Assembly: GCF_030056665.1 (NCBI RefSeq)
Contig: NZ_JASHIG010000014.1
Length of the DNA: 64,000 bases
Direction: 5' to 3' (one strand)
Origin: Flectobacillus roseus
Lineage (GTDB): Bacteria > Bacteroidota > Bacteroidia > Cytophagales > Spirosomataceae
Positions 1 to 6,820 of the stretch are shown one piece after another. The translations under genes were made by a program, and so were the position numbers. Within the stretch, counting starts at the first letter, position 1; every line of letters begins with the position of its first letter. The notes under the pieces are model-generated. The model worked only from the letters and a program-made list of their open reading frames with translations. It had not been told where the DNA came from and ran no database searches.

Positions 1-861
1 GTGCCACTTACTTTTGAGACATTACAAATTATATTCCCTTATGGTTTGGTAATGGGTGGTGTAGGTCTAACAGAGGGACTTCTTACGCTCAACGTGGTCG
101 ATGAAATCACTGAAACAAGGGGAGACGGAAATCGAGAGTCTCTAGCTCAAGGCGCCGCTAATATCCTCAACGGCTTTTTCTTTGGCATGGGGGGCTGTCC
201 GATGATTGCCCAAACGTTAGTAAATATTTCAGCTGGCGCACGTGCCAGACTTTCGGGTATCGTGGCGGCTTTTACGATTCTGTCAATAATTCTTTTTGCG
301 TCTCCAATCATTGAAGCATTGCCTATGGCAGCCTTAACAGGTGTAATGATGATGGTGGCAATGGGTACGTTTGAATGGATGAGTTTGAAAATTATCAACA
401 AAATGCCTAAAGCGGATATTGTTGTAGGAGTTTTAGTCGCATTGATTACAGTATGGCTCCACAATTTGGCATTGGCAGTACTGATTGGAGTTATTATTTC
501 AGCTTTAGTTTTTGCATGGGAAAGCGCCAAACGCATCCGTGCACGAAAGTTTATGGATGAAAATGGAGTTAAATATTATGAAATTTATGGCCCATTATTT
601 TTTGGTTCTACCAGTGCCTTTATGGAAAAGTTTGATGTCCAAAATGACCCACAAGAAATCATCATTGATTTTAAAGAAAGTCGTATATCGGATATGAGCG
701 CCATAGATGCTGTAAATAAATTGACAGAGAAATACCTGAGATTAAATAAGACTGTTCGTTTGCGTCATTTGAGCGCAGATTGTCGCCAACTACTCCACAA
801 TGCTGATAAAGTAATAGATGTCAACATCATCGATGATCCCACTTATCCTGTCATGGAATAA
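1..861 (+). CDS. SulP-family anion transporter, C-terminal part (5' truncated by window)
   Basis: This is the C-terminal half of a SulP/SLC26-type inner-membrane anion transporter (sulfate or bicarbonate class). The visible 286 residues hold several hydrophobic membrane segments (about residues 8-30 and 80-175), the conserved stretch GGCPMIAQTLVN near residue 64, and a cytoplasmic STAS domain at about residues 190-280 (DFKESRISDMSAIDAV). SulP proteins are usually around 490-560 residues, so the gene almost certainly starts upstream; the GTG at base 1 is most likely an internal valine codon. A strong hairpin follows the stop codon. The substrate cannot be read from the sequence. Family assignment is firm. 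Confidence 0.88.
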   Translation: MPLTFETLQIIFPYGLVMGGVGLTEGLLTLNVVDEITETRGDGNRESLAQGAANILNGFFFGMGGCPMIAQTLVNISAGARARLSGIVAAFTILSIILFASPIIEALPMAALTGVMMMVAMGTFEWMSLKIINKMPKADIVVGVLVALITVWLHNLALAVLIGVIISALVFAWESAKRIRARKFMDENGVKYYEIYGPLFFGSTSAFMEKFDVQNDPQEIIIDFKESRISDMSAIDAVNKLTEKYLRLNKTVRLRHLSADCRQLLHNADKVIDVNIIDDPTYPVME

Positions 862-888
862 GTATAAATTATCAACGTAAACAGTCGC

Positions 889-935
889 AGAAGTCCAAGA
901 AGAAAGAATCTTCCTCTTCTTGGACTTCTGTATTT
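889..935 (+). terminator. Intrinsic-type terminator after the SulP gene
   Basis: A perfect 15-bp stem (889-903 with 915-929) closes an 11-nt loop and is followed by a T-rich stretch. It lies 28 bp after the SulP stop codon. Confidence 0.8.
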
Positions 936-967
936 AATTGAAAAGCCTTCTTTGAAAATCGATAAAA

Positions 968-995
968 CTGGCAACGTTGCCGGTAACGATTGCAC
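968..995. promoter_or_regulatory. Candidate LacI-type operator upstream of the GH28 gene
   Basis: GGCAACGTTGCC at 970-981 is a perfect 12-bp palindrome with the central CG typical of LacI/GalR-family operators. A second, weaker site (GGTAACGATTGC) overlaps its right side. It lies about 190 bp upstream of the GH28 start. No LacI-family gene is present in the window, so the regulator would be elsewhere. The rest of the 930-1169 gap shows nothing I recognise. Confidence 0.4.
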
Positions 996-1169
996 TAAAA
1001 AAGACAGTTTTTTATTTGTTAAGTTCAATATTGAAGTCCAATTTCGAAGTGAAAAGCATTGATTTTAGTTCAATTGCCTTTAAACCCCATTTCATTTAGG
1101 GACTTTCTTGGATAAATATTCTGTATACAACCAAGATTGAACTATGTCATTTAATCATTTAGACGGTTT

Positions 1170-2819
1170 ATGAAAACTCATTTTCTTCTTTGGGCTGCAG
1201 CCTTGGTTGTTGCTACTCCTCTTGCCAGTTTAGCGCAAAAAACTCCATCTTATAGCTGGGATAATTTGCCGAAAATTACTCAACCAAGTTTCAAAAAAGA
1301 TACCCTCAATATTCAGAAATTAGGTGCTAAACCAGACGGTGTTACACTCAATACCGAGACCATCAATAACGCTATTAATACGATAAGCAAAAAAGGTGGT
1401 GGCGTTGTATTGGTTCCCAAGGGCATCTGGCTAACAGGACCTATTGAGTTGAAAAGCAATGTTAACTTACATATTCAAAAATCAGCTATCGTACTTTTTA
1501 CAGCTGATAAAAGCCAATATGCGCTCGTAGAGGGTTCTTATGAAGGTAAAAAAGCTGCTCGTAACCAATCTCCAATTTCGGCAACTGGTGTTGAAAATAT
1601 CGCTATCACAGGCAAAGGCATTATCGACGGAAACGGAGATGTGTGGCGCGCCGTAAATAAAGCTCAACTAACAGAAGGGCAATGGAAAGAGAAAGTAGCT
1701 TCGGGTGGTGTGGTTAGAGCCGACGGTAAGGCATGGTATCCAAGCGAGCAATTTTTGAAAGCTAGTATTGAAGGCAAAAGTATGTTGCTCACAGATGGTA
1801 AAAAACCAGCCGACTTTGCAGATATGAAAGATTTTCTTCGTCCTAATTTGTTGGTTTTGACACAATGTAAAAAGGTTTTAATAGATGGCGTTACTTTTCA
1901 AAACTCGCCAGCTTGGTGTTTACATCCCTTGATGACTGAAAATTTGACGATTAGAAATGTCGTAGTCAAAAATCCTGAATATGCTCAAAACGGAGATGGA
2001 ATGGATATCGAATCTTGTAAAAACTTCCTAATTGAAGGTTGTACGTTGGACGTAGGTGATGACGCGATTTGTATTAAATCAGGAAAAGATGAAGAAGGTC
2101 GCAAACGTGGAATGCCAACCGAAAACGGTATTATCCGTAACAATGTTGTATATAATGGTCATGGTGGCTTTGTAATTGGGAGCGAAATGAGTGGTGGCGC
2201 TCGCAACCTCTTTGTGTATGACTGTACGTTTATGGGTACCGACAAAGGGCTACGTTTCAAGTCTGTTCGCGGTCGTGGGGGAGTTGTTGAAAATATTTAT
2301 GCTAAAAATATTTATATGAAAGATATTGCTCAGGAAGCTATTTTCTTTGATATGTACTATTTTGTAAAGTTCGCCACAGATTCTCCAAGAGATGAACGTC
2401 CGATTGTCAATGAAGGAACTCCTATTTTCAGAAATATGAAGTTTGAAAATATTGTTTGTCATGGAGCTAAAAAGGGCATCTTTGTGCGTGGATTACCAGA
2501 AATGCCTATTCAAAATATTGCTATCGAAAACGCAACTTTGCAAGCAGAAGAAGGAGCTATACTGATAGATGCTAGCGGAATCACTTGTAAAAACGTAGCA
2601 TTACTTTCTGAAAAAACTGAACCAGTTATTTCTATAGAAAATAGTCAGAAAGTAACTTTCGAGAATATTGAGGTCAACAAAGGTGCCAAAAGATTCTTTA
2701 CAATTAGTGGTGAGCGTACCAAAAACATTGCTGTTTCAAAAACAAAATTGGAGCAAGCTAACCAAAAAGTAGAATGGAAAGACGGTGCTGTAGAGTCTGT
2801 TCTTTCGATAATGCCTTAA
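1170..2819 (+). CDS. Glycoside hydrolase family 28 (polygalacturonase-like), exported
   Basis: This is a secreted or periplasmic pectin-type hydrolase of 549 residues. A signal peptide (residues 1-22, ending SLA-Q) is followed by the right-handed beta-helix of GH28. The family catalytic signatures appear in order: NGDGMD near residue 275 (canonical NTDG), GDDAI near 297 (the Asp pair), GHGG near 330 and RFKS near 361 (canonical RIK). GH28 enzymes hydrolyse galacturonosidic or rhamnogalacturonan-type links by inversion; the exact substrate (exo, endo, rhamno- or xylogalacturonan) cannot be decided here. It stands alone, not in a SusCD locus, with a possible LacI-type operator upstream. The start is chosen because the signal peptide begins there. 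Confidence 0.9.
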   Translation: MKTHFLLWAAALVVATPLASLAQKTPSYSWDNLPKITQPSFKKDTLNIQKLGAKPDGVTLNTETINNAINTISKKGGGVVLVPKGIWLTGPIELKSNVNLHIQKSAIVLFTADKSQYALVEGSYEGKKAARNQSPISATGVENIAITGKGIIDGNGDVWRAVNKAQLTEGQWKEKVASGGVVRADGKAWYPSEQFLKASIEGKSMLLTDGKKPADFADMKDFLRPNLLVLTQCKKVLIDGVTFQNSPAWCLHPLMTENLTIRNVVVKNPEYAQNGDGMDIESCKNFLIEGCTLDVGDDAICIKSGKDEEGRKRGMPTENGIIRNNVVYNGHGGFVIGSEMSGGARNLFVYDCTFMGTDKGLRFKSVRGRGGVVENIYAKNIYMKDIAQEAIFFDMYYFVKFATDSPRDERPIVNEGTPIFRNMKFENIVCHGAKKGIFVRGLPEMPIQNIAIENATLQAEEGAILIDASGITCKNVALLSEKTEPVISIENSQKVTFENIEVNKGAKRFFTISGERTKNIAVSKTKLEQANQKVEWKDGAVESVLSIMP

Positions 2820-2890
2820 TTCGGCAATTTTTATCCAAGACATTAGGAATACTCAACAATTGTTCCGTTATTTGTCAAAAATTAAAACAA

Positions 2891-3082
2891 ATGCAAACAG
2901 GAACAGTAAAATTTTTCAATGAGTCAAAAGGTTTTGGCTTCATTTCTCCAGAAAATGGTGGAGAGGATATCTTTGTCCACATTTCAGGATTAGTAGATTC
3001 AGTTCGTCAAGATGACAAAGTTGTTTTTGACGTAGCTCAAGGTAAAAGAGGATTAAATGCCGTTAATGTAAAGTTGGCTTAA
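2891..3082 (+). CDS. Cold-shock protein, CspA family
   Basis: This 63-residue single-domain protein has the cold-shock fold that binds single-stranded RNA or DNA. It carries RNP1 (KGFGFI, residues 13-18) and RNP2 (DIFVH, 26-30), and begins MQTGTVKFFN as the family does. A longer reading upstream would add 39 residues unlike any Csp, so the ATG at 2891 is taken as the start. It is followed by a strong terminator and lies 71 bp after the GH28 gene, probably as a separate transcript. Such proteins act as RNA chaperones in the cytoplasm. Confidence 0.93.
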   Translation: MQTGTVKFFNESKGFGFISPENGGEDIFVHISGLVDSVRQDDKVVFDVAQGKRGLNAVNVKLA

Positions 3083-3112
3083 TATATAAGATATAACTGA
3101 TCATTTCTTTTA

Positions 3113-3142
3113 AGCACGCCTTTCGAGGTGTGCTTTTTTTTT
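3113..3142 (+). terminator. Rho-independent terminator of the cold-shock gene
   Basis: A 9-bp stem (one G-U pair) closed by a TTCG tetraloop is followed by nine T residues. It starts 30 bp after the stop codon. Confidence 0.92.
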
Positions 3143-3341
3143 GTCCTAATAAGATGACTATCAATTAATTTGTTTCGTGATATATTACTCTTACCTTTGG
3201 TTTAATGAGTAAGCAAAAATAATAGATGAATTTCTCTCTAAAGATATTTTACTTTTATTGTCTCCGACCGACTTCCCTTCTTATTATGCTCCTCTAAGAT
3301 TTCGTCCATCATTTTAACAGCTCCGAATAGAGCCTTAGGCT

Positions 3342-3506
3342 ATGATAAAAAAAGATAAGAAAGTAAAAGAGAAAAAAGATTTGAGTAGCTACATCACTTG
3401 TCTTATTCAAGACCCTGTGAAAGATTTTACGATTTCATTTGATCGTGCTCTTTTGGAAAAAAAGAGGGAGAAATATGGGGATAAATTGATTTTTAATCCT
3501 GCTTAG
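3342..3506 (+). CDS. Small lysine-rich hypothetical protein
   Basis: An open reading frame of 54 residues, beginning MIKKDKKVKEKKDLSSYITC and ending DKLIFNPA. The first 13 residues are almost all Lys, Asp or Glu; no membrane segment or known domain is seen. It lies in the gap between the cold-shock gene and the convergent cold-shock-domain gene. I do not recognise it, and it could be a chance frame; only conservation in relatives would support it. The remainder of 3143-3541 holds nothing identifiable. Confidence 0.3.
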   Translation: MIKKDKKVKEKKDLSSYITCLIQDPVKDFTISFDRALLEKKREKYGDKLIFNPA

Positions 3507-3541
3507 ACTAACAAAGAAGAAGTGATTTAGAAAAAAATATG

Positions 3542-3576
3542 GGCAGAAAAAAAGAGTGTTTGAAACAAACACTCTT
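3542..3576 (-). terminator. Terminator of the basic cold-shock-domain gene
   Basis: A perfect 10-bp stem (3552-3561 with 3567-3576) and 5-nt loop, followed on the minus strand by seven T residues. It is 12 bp past the stop codon. Confidence 0.88.
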
Positions 3577-3587
3577 CATGGAATTAA

Positions 3588-4040
3588 TTAGTTGGCCAAT
3601 TTGGCAATTTGAACAGCTTTAGGTCCTTTGCTTGAAGGTTCAACCAAAAACTCTACTTGGTCTTGTTCCTTAACTGGCTCTTTCAAATCATTTGCGTGAA
3701 AGAATATTTTTTTCTTAGATTTACTATCAATGATAAAACCAAATCTTTTTTGAGTATTAAAGAACTCAACTATTCCTTGATGCGCAGTTTTATCTGCTGG
3801 ACCTCTTTCGTATCTATCTGATTTTTTTCCCGAAGCGGCATTATCCTCACTTCCCGCAGGTTTTGGAGGCGTAGTTGTTAGATTTCCATATTCATCAACG
3901 TAAGCTAACATCTCAGAAAAATCTTTCCCTTTGTTAGAGTTAGTTTTTCTGTCTTCTCTCTTGTCATCTTTCTCTTGACGTTTTTTACGTTTTTTGGATT
4001 CTCTGTCTTTTTTGTTTGCCGTTATTTGGGAACTGCTCAT
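3588..4040 (-). CDS. Cold-shock-domain protein with basic N-terminal tail
   Basis: This 150-residue cytoplasmic nucleic-acid-binding protein has two parts: a highly charged Lys/Arg/Glu tail (residues 10-40) with a linker containing FSEMLAYVDEYGNLTTTPP, and a C-terminal cold-shock domain (about 88-150) with FNTQKRFGFI and KIFFHANDL as RNP1- and RNP2-like motifs. This layout is a standard Bacteroidota protein type. An in-frame ATG at 4067 would add nine residues; the ATG at 4040 is preferred because relatives usually begin with a short M-x-x-S-Q sequence directly before the charged tail. It is probably an RNA chaperone; nothing links it to one pathway. Confidence 0.85.
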   Translation of the reverse strand: MSSSQITANKKDRESKKRKKRQEKDDKREDRKTNSNKGKDFSEMLAYVDEYGNLTTTPPKPAGSEDNAASGKKSDRYERGPADKTAHQGIVEFFNTQKRFGFIIDSKSKKKIFFHANDLKEPVKEQDQVEFLVEPSSKGPKAVQIAKLAN

Positions 4041-4409
4041 ATTGGAGGGGTTAAAATGTGATGTCAATCAATATTGACTATACCTGAAGATAGAGAACCA
4101 GTATTGCATAAGGGGTTCATATTAAAATATTTCATTCCAAAAGCTAGTGTGTTACGTCTATCTTACAAAGATAGAAGAATTATATGGGATTATGCTGTAT
4201 TGAAAGCGAAACATACTGGCTATTGAAATAATAAATTCCCTAACATAAATATAACTACCTCTTTTCAGTGTTGTATGTATTTAACTGGAATATTAGCAAA
4301 ATATTATTTTTTTGAGAAAAACAATAAATTAAAAAAGTTACCAAATCAGGATAAAAGGGCATATTAATTCGTTTATATTAGGGCACTTTTAACTATCCTC
4401 AATTTTACT
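4041..4409. promoter_or_regulatory. Divergent intergenic region; possible minus-strand promoter
   Basis: This AT-rich gap separates the divergent cold-shock-domain gene and Gfo/Idh gene. On the minus strand 4173-4166 reads TATCTTTG, a match to the Bacteroidota -7 box TAnnTTTG, about 125 bp before the cold-shock-domain start; no clear -33 box was found. No gene or repeat is seen. Confidence 0.35.
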
Positions 4410-5876
4410 ATGTCAGAAAACTTACAAAATTCAAGGAGAGATTTTCTCAAAAAAGGCGCAGCTGCGGCAGTTGGGAGTTTCTTTATTGTTCCTCGCCATG
4501 TGTTAGGTAAGGGATTTATTGCTCCAAGTGACAAACTCAATATTGCAGCTATTGGTGCTGGCGGAAAAGGTCAATCAGATATTATTAATGCTTACAACAA
4601 TGGTGCTTCTAATGTTGTAGCACTTTGTGATGTGGATTGGGCAAGAGCTAAAACTGCTATTGAAAAATTTCCGAACGCCAGAAAGTTTAGAGATTTTAGA
4701 GTAATGTTAGACCAAATGAAGTCTGACATTGATGCTGTAACTATCTCAACACCAGACCACTTCCATGCCTACGCGTCTATGGCATGTATGCAGATGGGCA
4801 AGCACGTATATGTACAAAAGCCTTTGACGCACAACATTGCCGAGGCTCGTATGCTTACCAAAGCGGCAAGAAAGTACAAAGTAGTAACTCAAATGGGTAA
4901 CCAAGGTTCGTCAAACCCACTACAACAAGTAGCAAGTAAATGGTTTGATGATGGTAAAATTGGGACTGTTCATACGGTAAATATTTGGACGAACCGCCCA
5001 GTTTGGCCACAAGGTATTCCTGTTCCAACTGAAAAGCCTGCGCTAATCGACTCAATGTCACCTGCAGATTGGGATGTTTGGGTTGGACCAGCTCAGTGGG
5101 TTGATTATCATCCTCTTTATCATCCATTCAAATGGAGAGGTTGGTGGAATTTTGGTACAGGTGCTTTGGGAGATATTGGTTGCCATACCATTGATTCGGC
5201 ATTCCGTATCTTGGGCTTGAGTTATCCAACAGAAGTAGAATGTAGCGTAGGGGCGGTGTTTATCAAAGACTGGACTCCTGAGTATATTCCTGAAGGTTGT
5301 CCTCCGTCTTCGCACGTAGAAATCAAATTCCCAGCGACCAAGAAAAATAAATCTGCTGTGAAAATGATTTGGATGGATGGTGGTATTCGTCCTATGCACC
5401 CAGATTTGATTCCTGCCAATACACCGATTAGTGATGATGGCGGCGCTAATGGTATCATTTTAACTGGTACAAAAGGTATCATGACCATTGGTATGTATGG
5501 TAACAATCCGAAAATCTACTTGAATAATGGTGAAGTTATCGATACGCCAAAATTGACTAACGATCTTAAGTTACCAGAATATGGTCACCAAGTAAGTTGG
5601 ACAAATGCTTGTAAAGCTGGTTTTGCTAGTAAAGAGCACAAGGAACTTTCTTCATCATTTGACTATTCAGGCCCACTTACAGAAACGGTATTGATGGGTA
5701 ATTTAGCGATTCGTAGCTATATGTTACGTAAGAAAAATGAAAAAGGTGGATTTGACTTCTACGGTCGTAACAAATTGTTGTGGAACGGTGAAGATATGAA
5801 GATTACTAACTTCGACGATGCTAACCAGTTTGTGGGTCGTACCTATCGTGAGGGTTGGAAAGTAGTTGATGCGTAG
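4410..5876 (+). CDS. Tat-exported Gfo/Idh/MocA-family oxidoreductase
   Basis: This 488-residue protein has a twin-arginine signal (NSRRDFLKKG, residues 8-16, then a hydrophobic stretch to about 33), an NAD(P)-binding Rossmann domain with GAGGKG at 49-54, the conserved VYVQKPLTHN segment near residue 135, and a C-terminal substrate domain. The Tat signal means it folds with its cofactor before export, so it likely works in the periplasm on sugars or sugar alcohols. Family members oxidise, reduce or hydrolyse via a transient oxidation, and the substrate cannot be predicted. It is monocistronic with its own terminator. QKP in place of the textbook EKP is common in this exported subgroup. Confidence 0.88.
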   Translation: MSENLQNSRRDFLKKGAAAAVGSFFIVPRHVLGKGFIAPSDKLNIAAIGAGGKGQSDIINAYNNGASNVVALCDVDWARAKTAIEKFPNARKFRDFRVMLDQMKSDIDAVTISTPDHFHAYASMACMQMGKHVYVQKPLTHNIAEARMLTKAARKYKVVTQMGNQGSSNPLQQVASKWFDDGKIGTVHTVNIWTNRPVWPQGIPVPTEKPALIDSMSPADWDVWVGPAQWVDYHPLYHPFKWRGWWNFGTGALGDIGCHTIDSAFRILGLSYPTEVECSVGAVFIKDWTPEYIPEGCPPSSHVEIKFPATKKNKSAVKMIWMDGGIRPMHPDLIPANTPISDDGGANGIILTGTKGIMTIGMYGNNPKIYLNNGEVIDTPKLTNDLKLPEYGHQVSWTNACKAGFASKEHKELSSSFDYSGPLTETVLMGNLAIRSYMLRKKNEKGGFDFYGRNKLLWNGEDMKITNFDDANQFVGRTYREGWKVVDA

Positions 5877-5933
5877 GTAAATAAGTGTCTCATGCTTTTA
5901 ATAAACCGAGTACAATAATCGTAATCTTATAAA

Positions 5934-5966
5934 AAAACGGAGGTGCCATCACCTCCGTTTTGCTTT
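5934..5966 (+). terminator. Rho-independent terminator after the Gfo/Idh gene
   Basis: A 12-bp stem (5934-5945 with 5950-5961), loop CCAT, followed by a T-rich tail. Confidence 0.9.
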
Positions 5967-6000
5967 TTAGCCTTTTCATGAATTATGCGAATCAAAAAAT

Positions 6001-6037
6001 TATCCAGCATTCAAAACTCACAATCCAGCACTCATAC
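6001..6037 (-). repeat. Heptad repeat array, TGAGTNN family
   Basis: Read on the minus strand directly after the GLPGLI stop codon, the units run TGAGTGC, TGGATTG, TGAGTTT, TGAATGC, TGGATAA: five 7-bp units with a TGARTNN-type core. Related arrays lie at 13499, 25262, 55608 and 61121. Confidence 0.7.
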
Positions 6038-6775
6038 TTAGTATCTGATTGACCAAAATGGATTGACCTCTTCTTTGAATTTATCTTTGACATGCTTTTC
6101 TATCATTTGCTGATACTTTGCTTCGTTGATTTTACTTCCTTTCAATTTTTTGGGCAAATCTAATTCTGTTGTAAGCTTTTTGAATTCGATCTTCGAGGCT
6201 GCAATCACACAAGCACCATCATTTATATCTAGCTCAAGTATGAGCCCAGGCAAACCCCAAAGTCTTTCTGGTCCTGCTTTAGCTTTTATATCTTGAGCAA
6301 ACCACGCCACTATTACTTGGTTTTTGATGGGATCTTTGATTTGCGCCTTCATACAAATATGACCAGCTACTTCCTTAATATCATTCAGAATCTTCCATTG
6401 AGGGCGTTCTAGACTATCTTCAACCACGTAGGTTTTCCCAACAAAATCAATTACGTCTGTGAATATCTCATTTTCGAAGTCTCTATAAATCACAAACTGC
6501 TCTTTGCGCCAAGAATATCCATTGGTATTTTCTTCCTTTTCTTCATATTTTGACCCTTTTGGACTAAAAAATAACGTATATGTTTGAGTACTCATGTCGA
6601 TATTCCCAAACATATAGGCATTTTTCTCTTTTTGTTGCTTACTCAAAAAGGTCATTTGGTCATTCATCTTCGTCCATGAGGTCGTTCGCTTAAAGGTAAC
6701 TTCACCTTCATTTTTTTGTGCCTTTGCCCAAATCCCAAAGGCGAGCAAAAGGATTATCAATGTCATTTTTTTCAT
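6038..6775 (-). CDS. GLPGLI family protein (copy 1)
   Basis: This 245-residue exported protein has a signal peptide (1-19, AKA-Q) and the name-giving motif GLPGLI at 174-179 within ERLWGLPGLILEL. The family is Bacteroidota-specific and its function is unknown. It sits 45 bp downstream of a large outer-membrane beta-barrel gene with no terminator between, so the two are probably co-transcribed. It closely resembles the protein at 9823-10569 along its length, including the C-terminus ending NPFWSIRY versus NPFWVIRY, which shows that the barrel-GLPGLI pair was duplicated. It probably acts in the periplasm or at the outer membrane with the barrel; this is inference from linkage. Confidence 0.88.
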   Translation of the reverse strand: MKKMTLIILLLAFGIWAKAQKNEGEVTFKRTTSWTKMNDQMTFLSKQQKEKNAYMFGNIDMSTQTYTLFFSPKGSKYEEKEENTNGYSWRKEQFVIYRDFENEIFTDVIDFVGKTYVVEDSLERPQWKILNDIKEVAGHICMKAQIKDPIKNQVIVAWFAQDIKAKAGPERLWGLPGLILELDINDGACVIAASKIEFKKLTTELDLPKKLKGSKINEAKYQQMIEKHVKDKFKEEVNPFWSIRY

Positions 6776-6820
6776 ATAATTTGTGTCTATAATATCTAAA
6801 TAGATTGAGATATATTTTAT

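Noticed and set aside
2774..2890. Upstream extension of the cold-shock gene
   Set aside because: It overlaps the end of the GH28 gene and adds residues unlike any Csp; the family N-terminus begins at 2891.
4800..4850. QKP instead of EKP in the Gfo/Idh protein as a lost active site
   Set aside because: The VYVQKPLTH form is common in Tat-exported members, so it is not evidence of decay.
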